Positions 35,974 to 45,994 of a stretch of DNA of 64,000 nucleotides are shown here, piece after piece. Positions within the stretch are counted from its first letter, which is position 1; each line of letters begins with the position of its first letter. Made by a program: the position numbers and the translations under genes. The notes beneath the pieces are model-generated. The model did not search any database, was not told the origin of the DNA, and was given only the letters and a program-made list of their open reading frames with translations. The stretch is from Vallitalea longa (GTDB taxonomy: Bacteria > Bacillota > Clostridia > Lachnospirales > Vallitaleaceae): positions 1,116,001 through 1,180,000 of the forward strand of contig NZ_BRLB01000001.1 in NCBI RefSeq assembly GCF_027923465.1, given 5' to 3'.

Positions 35974-36357
35974 TTATTTATCTAAAGCAATCGCTTGTAT
36001 TTCAACTAAAGCATCTTTTGGTAATCTAGCAACTTGAATTGCTGCTCTTGCAGGATAGTTACTGTCACCAAAAAAATCTTTATATACTTCATTCATATCT
36101 GCAAAATCATTCATGTCTTTTAGAAAGACTGTTGTTTTCATTACATTCTGTAATGTAACCCCACGTTCCATCAATATTTGTTTTAGATTCTCTATAGATT
36201 GTTTTGTCTGTTCTTTTATTCCACCTTCTGGGAATTCACCAGTAGCCACATCTATTGGAAGTTGACCTGAAACAAAGATTAGTCCTCCTCCTGCTGTAGC
36301 TTGTGAATATGGACCTATTGCTGCTGGAGCATTTTTTGTCGCAATGATTTCTTTCAT
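35974..36357 (-). CDS. ridA: RidA-family enamine/imine deaminase
   Basis: 127 residues. Motifs [40 protein letters not shown] and [20 protein letters not shown] carry the catalytic Arg of active RidA (PARAAIQV). RidA hydrolyses reactive enamines such as 2-aminoacrylate, which PLP lyases like tryptophanase release; encoding it just upstream of tnaA is metabolically sensible. RBS AGGGGG. It is divergent from the YheO-type regulator. Confidence 0.95.
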   Translation of the reverse strand: MKEIIATKNAPAAIGPYSQATAGGGLIFVSGQLPIDVATGEFPEGGIKEQTKQSIENLKQILMERGVTLQNVMKTTVFLKDMNDFADMNEVYKDFFGDSNYPARAAIQVARLPKDALVEIQAIALDK

Positions 36358-36674
36358 TTTTTTACCCCCTAAAATAAATTTTATACCATAATTTACTATT
36401 ACGATAATATTATTTTATCACCGTTATAAATAATAGTCAACACTTTCAATAATTTTTTATTACTTTATTATTTTATTTTGGTAATTTAGTCATAAAAACT
36501 TGTTTTTACGCAGATTACGTCATGCAAATACAAATAATTATTTATCACCTTAATAATGATTAGCTCAACAAAGATATTTTTTTATATCATTGCATTTTTT
36601 TTATTATTATGATAACCTATTTTATGTATTTAACAATACTCTAAGCTCTTCAAATATTTAAAGTAGGTGAAATT

Positions 36675-37358
36675 ATGGATAAGAATACATTAAAACAATA
36701 CACTAGTCTCGTAAAATTTTTAGGTCAAACTCTAGGTCCAGATTATGAAGTTGCATTACACGATATACAACCGAATTCAAAGTCTATAGTTGCCATAGCA
36801 AATGGACATATTAGCGGAAGAGATGTAGGCGCACCAATGACTAATTTAGGGTTAGAAATAATTGCTAACAAAGAGTATAAGTACAAAGATCATAAGTTAA
36901 ATTATAATGGTGTTTCTAAAGATCAACGTGTACTCCGTTCATCCACATTTTTCATTAAAGATGACGAAGAAGAACTTATTGGTATGTTATGTATTAATTT
37001 TGATGATAAAAGATATACTGAGCTTAGCGAGAAATTATTGCAACTATGTCATCCAGATAAATTAATCGAACAAAATCATAAGTACGATTCTGTTGATTCC
37101 ATGGTACAAAACAGTACTGAAACATTTTCAGAATCCATTGAAGAAGTAACTGATACCGTATTGAATAAAGTTCTACAAGACAGTAATATTCCTGTTGATC
37201 GATTAACACAAGAGGAAAGACTTAACATTGTAGATATTTTAGATAAGAAAGGTGTTTTCATGCTAAAAGGAGCAGTTAGCACTGTAGCTAATAAATTGTC
37301 TTGTTCGGAACCTAGTATATATAGATATTTAGCTAAGATTAATAAAAAAAATAATTAG
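36675..37358 (+). CDS. YheO-type PAS-like/HTH transcriptional regulator
   Basis: 227 residues. The N-terminal YheO-like PAS domain is recognisable from FLGQTLGPDYEVALHDIQ, SIVAIANGHISGRDVGAPMT and the LIGMLCINFDD segment. A C-terminal HTH (EERLNIVDILDKKGVFMLKG, AVSTVANKLSCSEPSIYRYL) binds DNA. It is divergently placed 317 bases from ridA-tnaA, suggesting it senses a metabolite of tryptophan or enamine metabolism and controls that operon. The gap (36358-36674) is AT-rich and should hold both promoters. RBS AGGTGA. Confidence 0.9.
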   Translation: MDKNTLKQYTSLVKFLGQTLGPDYEVALHDIQPNSKSIVAIANGHISGRDVGAPMTNLGLEIIANKEYKYKDHKLNYNGVSKDQRVLRSSTFFIKDDEEELIGMLCINFDDKRYTELSEKLLQLCHPDKLIEQNHKYDSVDSMVQNSTETFSESIEEVTDTVLNKVLQDSNIPVDRLTQEERLNIVDILDKKGVFMLKGAVSTVANKLSCSEPSIYRYLAKINKKNN

Positions 37359-37437
37359 CCATAATTAATAAGAACTAGACATAAAAAAGTAAAGTATCAT
37401 AAGGACAAATTTAAAAACACAAACTAAATATGAGAAA

Positions 37438-37478
37438 ACAACCTTGAAGTCTACATATTGACTTCAAGGTTGTTTAGT
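37438..37478 (+). terminator. Terminator after the YheO-type regulator
   Basis: Fourteen-pair stem ACAACCTTGAAGTC/GACTTCAAGGTTGT with an eight-base loop, then TTAGTTTTAG. The rest of the 357-base gap to 37715 has no gene; a weaker inverted repeat GTTGA/TCAAC lies near 37624. Confidence 0.82.
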
Positions 37479-37715
37479 TTTAGTGCACTATTGCGAACAT
37501 TACACTAGGTTCCCAATGCATGGATTTAAGTTTAAAGTTCTCAGCATCTTTTAAATATACTACTATAGCTTAGTTTTTTATAGCTAAATATTTTAAGTTT
37601 ACAATACTCAAGTGGTGATATGTTGACTTTTTTACATCAACTTAGATAGAAATCTAAGGGCTAAAGATGTATAATTATATTTCAGAAGATTTTCAAATGT
37701 TAGGAGGAGGCAGTT

Positions 37716-40424
37716 ATGGACGGTAATGATATCAATAAAAAGGACATAAAAAGTTTATTTGAATCAGCAATGAAATTGTACCAGTTACCAGAAAAAGACG
37801 GAGCAAATAAACTATTACGACAAATAGCAGAAATGTCGATTAATACTGATAGTGTTGATGAATTATATTATAAAGGAATGAGTCATACCTATTTGGGGTG
37901 GGAAACAACTAAATCGATTCAGTGCTTTAAAAAAATATTGCAAATAGGAACTACTAATTGCAATATTATTTATAATATCGGTGATATATTGTACAAAAAG
38001 AATGATACATACAATGCAAATAAATTTTTTGAGAATATATTAGAAACTGAAACTAGAGATATTACTATTTTATTTGAAACAGGCAAGTATCTATTAAAAA
38101 TACAAAACTCTTTAAGAGCATTGGATTGCTTCGACAAAGTATTATACCTAACAGAAAATATAATTAAATTACATACTATGGCATCGCAATTAGAAAAGAT
38201 AAATGAAAATAATATTCGATATGAATATTATAATAAAATTTTAGACTTACAAGACAACAATGTTGAAGATAAATATTGCAAAGGTAATGCGGCTTATTGT
38301 TTGTATAGAGACTCATTAGCCGTAAAGTATTTTAAAGAAGTAGCAGAAATAGAAAATCAAAATATACTAATTTTATTGGATACAGCAAATAAGCTTTGTA
38401 TTCTAAAAAAATTCGATGTAGCCTATAAATGCCTACAAAAAATACCGAACTTAAGTAATCTCAATATGAAAAATTTATGTAGCGTTACAAAATTATTTTA
38501 TATTTTAAACAAACCTAATCAAACTGTAAAATGCATTGAAAAAATACTTGTATTACAGACAAATGATTTAATAAGCCTATATGATTTAGCTGAGTTTTTA
38601 AGCAGAAATAGGATTTTATATGCAACAAAATTGTGTACTAAAATATTATCTATAAAAAAATCTAAATATAGTACTACAGAAAAATATATGAAAGTTCTAT
38701 GCGCCATAAACTTAAATGATCCCAAAACTGAAAATTACTTTAATGATGTTATTAATGATGATATAAAAGATATCTATAACTTTTTTTTACTAAATAATAT
38801 CGCTCATTCATTTTTATCACTTAATAAACATGATTATGCTTTAATTTGTTTTGAGAAAATAACAAGTTTTAACGATACTAACAATAATCAAAATGCAGAA
38901 TTTCTAATAAAAAAAGCTATCTCATTAAAAGTTTTGGGAGAAAAACAGAACGCAATTGATTACTTTAATAAAATTTTAAAACTAAATTTAAATGTAGGTG
39001 AAATTAATCTTTTATATGATGCTGGGTTACAATTAAGTGGCTTAGATAATAAGACTGCTGAGAAATTTTTTAAAAAAATATCCCAACTTTATATTAATAA
39101 CCTCAATATAGATCAATTATATTTTAAAGGTATGAGCGAATATTTTTTGCATAAGAAAGATGAAGCAAAAAAATATATACAAAAAATAGATGTGCAAAGT
39201 TTGAAAGATATAAAAACATTATTAGATATAGGAATTGTTATGTTCAATTTAGGTAGTTCTAATTTTGCAAAAAACTGTTTTAATAAATTAATTCAAAGTA
39301 AACCCTCATCCAAATTAGATTACATCAATATAGGTACAGCGTATAAGTATTTGATGGACTTTAAAAATTTTGAAAAAAAGGAGTTAGAAAATAATTTTTC
39401 AAAAAATTATTGGGAAGCTGTAGTAGATAATAAAGAGTTTACCTTTCAATTCAATATCATTTCACCTTTTTTATATGATTTTTTTAATAAAAATAATAAC
39501 GATAATAAGAAAAAAACTAATGAAAATACGAATAAAATATATCATTATACTGGGATAACAGCCTTAAAAGGAATTTTAGACAATGAAGAGTTCTGGGTCA
39601 CGAAAAGTGATTTTTTAAATGATCCTAGTGAAACATCGTATATTTCTAAGGTATTGGAAAATCTCGATATAAAAAGATATATAAAAAATAAAAAAGATTT
39701 CATAAATGATTTTGAAAAAGAAGTTAAGGAAGAAAAAAAAGACGTTTACATTCTTTCTATGTCTACTGATAAAGATTCTCTTCCCATGTGGAAAAATTAT
39801 TCTAATGATGATGGTTATAATATTAAAGTAGATAAAAATAAGTTTAAAAATAGTTTTGTTAATCCGAACACATACATATTAGGTAAAGTAATTTATATCG
39901 ACAATGAAGAAAATAATAAAAATAATAAACAATATAAATTAATAAAGCACTTGATTACTTCAATTTATAAAAGTGGTAAAACTTATCAAAAAGAAAATGA
40001 TAACCTAACAAATCCACTTATTAAAAAAGCTGTGTTTTCTCATATTAGGCTAATTTCGTTATTTGTAAAACATTCTGGATATGAATATGAGCATGAATAC
40101 AGATATGTGTTTATTCCTCAATTTTGGTTAAATAATAAACTCTGTGAAAACAATGATAGAAATAACGTTCAAAGAACTTATAATTATAATGCCCTCGTAA
40201 ATTATTATTGCAATTTTAAAACGAATGGCAAAGGATTGATTCCATACATTACAGTTCCAATCTTTAATTTGGCTAATTCCGATGAACCAGTTATAGAGGA
40301 AATACGTTTTAGTCCTACTTTAGATAAAGATGTTGCTATACCGGGGCTTGAAAACTATTTTAAATTAAAAGGTCTTACAAATATAAATGTAGAACCATCT
40401 AGTATCCCATTTAGGAATATATAG
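37716..40424 (+). CDS. Large TPR-repeat protein with C-terminal DUF2971 domain
   Basis: 902 residues, no signal peptide. Residues about 40-560 are an array of degenerate TPR-like helical pairs (YKGMSHTYLGWETTKSIQCF, DTYNANKFFENILETETRD, NSLRALDCFDKVLYLT). From about 605 a DUF2971 domain begins: KIYHYTGITALKGILDNEEF with His610-Tyr611, FWVTKSDFLNDPSETSYIS, LPMWKNYSNDDGYNI, and HEYRYVFIP near 793-800. DUF2971 has no established function; an H-Y...E layout like that of ADP-ribosyltransferases is an inference. Lys/Asn-rich and AT-rich even for this window, which may signal transfer. RBS AGGAGGAGG. Confidence 0.82.
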   Translation: MDGNDINKKDIKSLFESAMKLYQLPEKDGANKLLRQIAEMSINTDSVDELYYKGMSHTYLGWETTKSIQCFKKILQIGTTNCNIIYNIGDILYKKNDTYNANKFFENILETETRDITILFETGKYLLKIQNSLRALDCFDKVLYLTENIIKLHTMASQLEKINENNIRYEYYNKILDLQDNNVEDKYCKGNAAYCLYRDSLAVKYFKEVAEIENQNILILLDTANKLCILKKFDVAYKCLQKIPNLSNLNMKNLCSVTKLFYILNKPNQTVKCIEKILVLQTNDLISLYDLAEFLSRNRILYATKLCTKILSIKKSKYSTTEKYMKVLCAINLNDPKTENYFNDVINDDIKDIYNFFLLNNIAHSFLSLNKHDYALICFEKITSFNDTNNNQNAEFLIKKAISLKVLGEKQNAIDYFNKILKLNLNVGEINLLYDAGLQLSGLDNKTAEKFFKKISQLYINNLNIDQLYFKGMSEYFLHKKDEAKKYIQKIDVQSLKDIKTLLDIGIVMFNLGSSNFAKNCFNKLIQSKPSSKLDYINIGTAYKYLMDFKNFEKKELENNFSKNYWEAVVDNKEFTFQFNIISPFLYDFFNKNNNDNKKKTNENTNKIYHYTGITALKGILDNEEFWVTKSDFLNDPSETSYISKVLENLDIKRYIKNKKDFINDFEKEVKEEKKDVYILSMSTDKDSLPMWKNYSNDDGYNIKVDKNKFKNSFVNPNTYILGKVIYIDNEENNKNNKQYKLIKHLITSIYKSGKTYQKENDNLTNPLIKKAVFSHIRLISLFVKHSGYEYEHEYRYVFIPQFWLNNKLCENNDRNNVQRTYNYNALVNYYCNFKTNGKGLIPYITVPIFNLANSDEPVIEEIRFSPTLDKDVAIPGLENYFKLKGLTNINVEPSSIPFRNI

Positions 40425-40473
40425 TTTTGACAAAATACAAGATAAAGTAGTAAAAGAAAACCATAAATAACTA

Positions 40474-40497
40474 AAGGGTGTTCACCCGAACACCCTT
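40474..40497. terminator. Bidirectional terminator
   Basis: Perfect ten-pair stem AAGGGTGTTC/GAACACCCTT with an ACCC loop, between convergent genes; flanks are AT-rich rather than pure T-runs. Confidence 0.75.
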
Positions 40498-40533
40498 ATA
40501 TATATGAAGATATAAAATAATAATTCTATTCAA

Positions 40534-42072
40534 CTAAACTTCCATAACCTCTATCCTCTTATTTATTTTATCAATAAGCTCATGAGGATAATTAATGAAA
40601 TCCAATATCTTAATGGCATTACGTGTAGATGTAATACCTTCATGTACTTTATAATCAAAGTCCAATGAATCCTTAGTTACGTTTTCTGTAAAGAAATAAT
40701 AATCATAATCATGTAATTCAGGCAAAATCTGCAAGTCATGTGTTGCAACAAATGTCTTGGTATTAGAAGCAGCCAACAAATTAAGTATTTCCATTGATGC
40801 AGCAAGACGTTCTATCGGATTGGTTCCTTTGAATATCTCATCTATCAATATCAACAACGGACTTTCATCATTACAAGCATTGACCATTCTCTTAATGGCT
40901 TCAGCCTCCATTAAGAAATAACTTTTACCCTGTAAGATATCATCATTAAGACTTATAGAAGTAATCAAACGATAAAACTTAGATTCATGTTCCTTGGTCA
41001 AACTTGTACAAATACCTTGCCCCAGTAATGCATTAAGTCCTACAGTCCTTAAGAAAGTGGATTTACCACTCATATTAGAACCTGTTATTGCAATTGAAGA
41101 ATTAATATCAATTGTATTGGATATAGGTTTTTCTAATAACGGATGATACATATCAACCATTCTAATATCCTCAAACTCATCACTTAGATTCGGTTCACAA
41201 TAATATTTCAGCTCCCTGCGATATGTGTCAATACTAAGTGCCGCATCTAAATCACCTATGTTATTATATAATTTCACCAATGCTTTTTTGTGCTTATTTA
41301 TCAAATTTGATACAGTCAAAAAATTGATTTCTTTAATCAAAAACAAAATATTAATATAATCACCAATTACATCCAAACCTTCTACTTTAAAGATAGCAGC
41401 ACCTTTTTTAGTAATTTTATTCAATTTGGAATTCAATTCCTTTAATCTACCCGCTAAATCAGGAGAAAGTTTTTCTATTGTTTTGTAGTGTTTCTTACTG
41501 AACGATAATATCTTAATGATATAACCAATAACCTGCAATTGAGCATTATATTTCATAGAAAATTTGAAATGCAGTACAATACTAGTTCCCATAGTTAATA
41601 TGAACAAAGGAAAAAGCATAAAATTCATTGTTATTATTGAAAAAACAAGAATACCCACATTTAAAATAACTAATAAAATCATAGAAACCAATAATAGATT
41701 ATTCGTCATGAAACCTTTGTTGACAGTATCTCTAAAATCAAAATCACAATACTTGATTCTCGATAGAGCAAGTCTTAGGTTATGACCTACCATTCTATCT
41801 TTTTTAAAATCATTAATATAGTTCTTTCTGTTATTATAGTCATCTTTATTATCTGCTGGATTTCTTAACCATGTATATAGTTTTTCCTCTCCAGGAGTAG
41901 TTACAGTATGATTAATCTTAGCAAATACATTATCCATATCAAGATCTTGCCAAGTAACTTCATCGATATGCATTTTACTTTTTTTATAATAATCATTAAC
42001 TGATGACAATAATTTAAAATCAATATCTTTAAATTTCTTTTTCCTTATAAAATCTTTATTACCAAATAACAT
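40534..42072 (-). CDS. Membrane-anchored MutS-family ATPase
   Basis: 512 residues. An N-terminal helical part is followed by two membrane helices (LLLVSMILLVILNVGILVF and MNFMLFPLFILTMGTSIVL, about residues 125-170), a MutS lever-like helical domain, and a MutS ATPase domain with Walker A ITGSNMSGKSTFLRT, Walker B LLILIDEIFKGTNPIER and the H-loop FVATHDLQILPEL. The mismatch-recognition domain is absent. Relatives are annotated as MutS-family proteins of unknown role; the membrane segments argue against ordinary mismatch repair. ATG with GGGATGA upstream. Confidence 0.88.
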   Translation of the reverse strand: MLFGNKDFIRKKKFKDIDFKLLSSVNDYYKKSKMHIDEVTWQDLDMDNVFAKINHTVTTPGEEKLYTWLRNPADNKDDYNNRKNYINDFKKDRMVGHNLRLALSRIKYCDFDFRDTVNKGFMTNNLLLVSMILLVILNVGILVFSIITMNFMLFPLFILTMGTSIVLHFKFSMKYNAQLQVIGYIIKILSFSKKHYKTIEKLSPDLAGRLKELNSKLNKITKKGAAIFKVEGLDVIGDYINILFLIKEINFLTVSNLINKHKKALVKLYNNIGDLDAALSIDTYRRELKYYCEPNLSDEFEDIRMVDMYHPLLEKPISNTIDINSSIAITGSNMSGKSTFLRTVGLNALLGQGICTSLTKEHESKFYRLITSISLNDDILQGKSYFLMEAEAIKRMVNACNDESPLLILIDEIFKGTNPIERLAASMEILNLLAASNTKTFVATHDLQILPELHDYDYYFFTENVTKDSLDFDYKVHEGITSTRNAIKILDFINYPHELIDKINKRIEVMEV

Positions 42073-42444
42073 TTTTTATCATCCCTACTTTTTAGCATCA
42101 TATCAGCATATAGTCAAAATTAATACTAACAGATTATAAAATAGATTTCAACATAATAGTAGTAAAAAATTGTCTTAATACCACGAATATTTATAGAAAT
42201 CATATTTTATCAATCCAAATAATAAATTTTCCCTTAGCAAACAAAAGGCTATTCTACCATTTATTAGTCTCGGTAAAATAACTGGAAAATATAACATATA
42301 ACAGTAAATGTCAAATCCAATATTTTTATCAGTTAACCTCATAATATCTTGATTGTTATGTTATAATAGTATAAACTATAAAAAAATGCAATTCAAATAA
42401 TTGTTTATTTTATATTCTAATAATTACGAAAGAAGGAATTAGAA
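42073..42444. other. Divergent intergenic region mutS-like / pncB
   Basis: AT-rich, no gene seen. A GTTATAATAG string near 42360 could be the -10 of pncB; a matching -35 was not found. Confidence 0.35.
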
Positions 42445-43899
42445 ATGCATGGTGCTGATTTAACATTGCTGACAGATTTCTATCAATTGACAATGATGCA
42501 GGGTTATTACCACCTTAACTCAAGAGACCAAATTGTAGTATTTGACTTATTCTATAGAGTTAACCCTCATGGAAGCAGTTTTTCAATTGCTGCAGGTCTT
42601 GAACAGGCAATAAGTTATATTGAAAACATTAACTTCAAAGAGGATGATATTGAATATTTAAAACAACAAAAAATATTTAGCGATAATTTTTTAGATTATC
42701 TAAGAACTTTTAAATTTACTGGTAACATATATTCTGTACCAGAAGGTACCGTTGTCTTCCCTAACGAACCTATCCTCAAAGTTGTAGCGCCTTTATGTGA
42801 AGCACAGCTTATTGAAACTGCACTTCTTAATATAATTAACCACCAGAGTCTTATAGCAACAAAAGCCGCTCGTGTGAAATGGGCTGCTGGAAATGACACT
42901 GTACTTGAATTCGGTTTAAGAAGAGCTCAAGGACCAGATGCAGGTAATTTAGGTGCTAGAGCTGCTGTAATAGGTGGTTGTAGTGCAACATCTAATGTAT
43001 TAGCCGCTAAATGGTTTGATATACCAGCAAAAGGTACACATGCTCACAGTTGGGTTATGAGTTTCTCTGATGAATTAACTTCATTCAGGAAATATGCTGA
43101 ATTATATCCAATGAATTGTTTATTGCTTGTCGATACATACGATACATTAAAATCAGGTGTTCCAAATGCTATAAAAGTTTTTCAAGAATTAAAAGACAAA
43201 GGAATAAAACCTGCTTTTTATGGAATAAGATTGGATAGTGGCGACTTATCATACTTATCTAAAAAAGCAAGGATAATGCTAGACGAAGCTGGTTTTGAAG
43301 ATGCTGTAATAAGTGCCTCAAGTGATCTAGATGAATACCTAATCCGTGACCTGAAACTACAAGGAGCTAAAATTACTCTCTGGGGTGTAGGAACCAACCT
43401 TATAACATCAAAAGGTAATCCATCATTTGGTGGTGTATATAAATTATCAGCTAAATATGACGGAGAAAAATTCATACCTAAAATGAAAATATCTGAAAAC
43501 CCTGAGAAAATAACTAATCCTGGTAATAAAAAAATTATTAGAGTATATAATAAACGTTCAGGTAAAATAAAAGCCGATCTAATAGCTCTTAACCATGAAG
43601 AAATTGATGAATCTAAACCATTAGTATTATTTGATCCAAAAGCTACATGGAAACATATGAAACTACAACCTGGAACATATTATACCAGAGAATTATTAGT
43701 TCCAATATTTATTGATGGAAAATGTGTATATGATACTCCAAGCACATTTAGTATAAAAGAATATTGTGAGAAAGAACTATCTACTTTGTGGTCTGAATCA
43801 AGAAGACTCATGAATCCACAAAATGTATATGTTGATTTGTCTCATGAATTATTCACTTTGAAAGAATCTATGATAAAACAATATAGAAACGAACAATAA
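42445..43899 (+). CDS. pncB: Nicotinate phosphoribosyltransferase
   Basis: 484 residues of the type II PRTase family. Features: LTLLTDFYQLTMMQGYY, VVFDLFYRVNPHG, FGLRRAQGPDAGNLGARAAV, GTHAHSWVMSF with the phosphorylated His region, GIRLDSGDLSYLSKKARIML and ITLWGVGTNLITS. It converts nicotinate and PRPP (with ATP) to nicotinate mononucleotide, salvaging NAD. It has its own terminator and probably its own promoter. RBS GAAGGA. Confidence 0.96.
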   Translation: MHGADLTLLTDFYQLTMMQGYYHLNSRDQIVVFDLFYRVNPHGSSFSIAAGLEQAISYIENINFKEDDIEYLKQQKIFSDNFLDYLRTFKFTGNIYSVPEGTVVFPNEPILKVVAPLCEAQLIETALLNIINHQSLIATKAARVKWAAGNDTVLEFGLRRAQGPDAGNLGARAAVIGGCSATSNVLAAKWFDIPAKGTHAHSWVMSFSDELTSFRKYAELYPMNCLLLVDTYDTLKSGVPNAIKVFQELKDKGIKPAFYGIRLDSGDLSYLSKKARIMLDEAGFEDAVISASSDLDEYLIRDLKLQGAKITLWGVGTNLITSKGNPSFGGVYKLSAKYDGEKFIPKMKISENPEKITNPGNKKIIRVYNKRSGKIKADLIALNHEEIDESKPLVLFDPKATWKHMKLQPGTYYTRELLVPIFIDGKCVYDTPSTFSIKEYCEKELSTLWSESRRLMNPQNVYVDLSHELFTLKESMIKQYRNEQ

Positions 43900-43933
43900 C
43901 AATATATATCCTAGAACTTATTTATAAGATAAG

Positions 43934-43959
43934 AGGAACTCATTTAATTATGAGTTCCT
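43934..43959 (+). terminator. Terminator after pncB
   Basis: Perfect ten-pair stem AGGAACTCAT/ATGAGTTCCT with a TTAATT loop, then TATTTATATTC. The rest of the gap to 44245 is AT-rich with no gene seen. Confidence 0.8.
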
Positions 43960-44245
43960 TATTTATATTCTTGTAAGGTCAAATCCTTTTATAATATCTA
44001 TCTGATATACTATAAATCTTTCCAATAATTTATAATGATTAAAGAAGTTACAGTTAGTAAATACTATCTGTATACTATTTTTATATAATAACTTAATATC
44101 ATTACATTTAATCTTAATTCATGAAATTATAATTATAAGAATCATCACTTACATACCATATATTTTATTGATTGAATAGAATTATCAAAAACAAACATTT
44201 TATTGTAATAAATAACATAATATATTTATCTAGGAGGGATTTTAT

Positions 44246-45760
44246 TTGATTAATATCAAAAGCGAAGTAAAAAACAATAGACTATCCGGTATATTATTGC
44301 ACCCTACTTCTCTCCCAAGCAAATATGGTATTGGTGATTTAGGGAAAAGTGCATATAATTTTATTGATTTTCTAGCAAAGACCAAACAAAAGATATGGCA
44401 GGTACTGCCTTTGGGTCATACTGGTTTTGGAGATTCACCATATCAATCTTTCTCATCATTTGCAGGTCAGCCACTAATCATAAGTCCTGATAAACTGATT
44501 GAAATGCGATTACTTAGAAAAGAAGAATGTTATACCGATCATAAATTCAGTCAACATAAGATTGATTATTCCTTTGTAATCAAATATAAATTTTCTATTT
44601 TGAAAAAGGCATATAATAATTTTCTAAAAACCAATGATAACAAATTATATAATAAATGGCTTTCATTTTGCGGAAAAGAAAAATCGTGGCTTGAGGATTA
44701 TGCTCTATTCATGGCATGCAAAGATTACTTCAATGGAAGCATATGGAATGAATGGGATGATGATATATCCACCCCAACTAAAGAGACTAAACTGAAATGG
44801 ATAAATAAGTTATCATATGATATAGACTTTTATAAATTCATACAATTCATTTTTTATGAACAATGGTTTAATCTTAAAGCTTATGCCAATGAACACGAAA
44901 TTTATATAATAGGAGATTTACCTATATTTACTTCATATGACAGTAGTGACGTTTGGGCTAATAAAGAATTATTCTCATTGGATTCTCATGGGTGTCCTAC
45001 TGAAATTGCTGGTGTCCCTCCTGATTATTTTAGCGCTACAGGTCAATTATGGGGTAATCCTCTATACAACTGGAACAATCATAAAAAAACATCTTATAAA
45101 TGGTGGGTCAGCAGATTAGCTCATATATTAAAATTAGTTGATTTCGTTAGAATAGATCATTTTAGAGGCTTTGAAAGCTATTGGGCTATTCCATACGGTA
45201 GCAAAACAGCTATATCCGGTAAATGGAAAAAAGGTCCAAACAAAGAATTATTAAATGCATTTATTAATGAATTAGGAACCAAGTTACCAATTATAGCAGA
45301 AGATCTTGGCATCATTACAAATAAAGTAAAAAAATTAAGGGATGAATACAATCTACCTGGCATAAAAGTATTACAATTCGCTTTTGAAGATCTTAAGGAC
45401 AATGATTTTTTACCTCATAATTATAATACCAACAGTGTATGCTATAGCGGTACTCATGATAATGATACAACTCTCTCATGGTATAAGAAAACCGATGAAA
45501 TAAATAGAGATAAAGTAAGACGATATATGAATACAGATGCTAAAGATATCACTTGGGATTTTATTAGAACCTGTTTTGGTTCAGTTTCAAAAATAGCCGT
45601 TATTCCTCTTCAAGACATATTATCTCTTGATAACGATGCCAGAATGAATACGCCAGGAACATCCATGGGTAATTGGCAATGGCGATATACTGATGACATG
45701 TTAACTAATAATATATCTAAAAAACTATTAGCAATAACCGAACTCTATGGCAGAGGCTAA
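44246..45760 (+). CDS. malQ: 4-alpha-glucanotransferase (amylomaltase)
   Basis: 504 residues, GH77 family: SGILLHPTSLPSKYGIGDLG, GDLPIFTSYDSSDVWANKEL, the nucleophile region VRIDHFRGFESYWAIP, the general acid in IIAEDLGIIT, and CYSGTHDNDTTLSWY. It transfers alpha-1,4-glucan segments, converting short maltodextrins to longer chains that phosphorylase can use. The TTG start at 44246 has AGGAGGG eight bases upstream and gives the expected N-terminus. No sugar transporter is adjacent; its partner glgP is 17 kb away. Confidence 0.95.
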   Translation: MINIKSEVKNNRLSGILLHPTSLPSKYGIGDLGKSAYNFIDFLAKTKQKIWQVLPLGHTGFGDSPYQSFSSFAGQPLIISPDKLIEMRLLRKEECYTDHKFSQHKIDYSFVIKYKFSILKKAYNNFLKTNDNKLYNKWLSFCGKEKSWLEDYALFMACKDYFNGSIWNEWDDDISTPTKETKLKWINKLSYDIDFYKFIQFIFYEQWFNLKAYANEHEIYIIGDLPIFTSYDSSDVWANKELFSLDSHGCPTEIAGVPPDYFSATGQLWGNPLYNWNNHKKTSYKWWVSRLAHILKLVDFVRIDHFRGFESYWAIPYGSKTAISGKWKKGPNKELLNAFINELGTKLPIIAEDLGIITNKVKKLRDEYNLPGIKVLQFAFEDLKDNDFLPHNYNTNSVCYSGTHDNDTTLSWYKKTDEINRDKVRRYMNTDAKDITWDFIRTCFGSVSKIAVIPLQDILSLDNDARMNTPGTSMGNWQWRYTDDMLTNNISKKLLAITELYGRG

Positions 45761-45994
45761 AAACTATAGCGATTTTAGGCTATTAATGATATAATAAGTA
45801 TTACACATATAAGATATAATCTTTTATATATAAGCAAATAGGTCAAATGCTATGTAATTCATTTTATCTTACATTTACACCTAAACAATGACAATAATAG
45901 AATAAATCACATAACATTTTTGGCTATGACATAAGCTTAATATCGAAAACATATGCTTATAGTGTATATAAAATTATCAGGATAAGGTGATTAT

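Noticed and set aside
36358-36674. tnaC-like leader peptide upstream of ridA-tnaA
   Set aside because: No short frame with the Trp and Pro arrangement of TnaC was found before ridA or between ridA and tnaA.
37716-40424. Defence-island assignment for the TPR-DUF2971 gene
   Set aside because: Neighbours are a regulator, a MutS-like ATPase and pncB; no other defence gene is nearby, so only the domain itself is reported.
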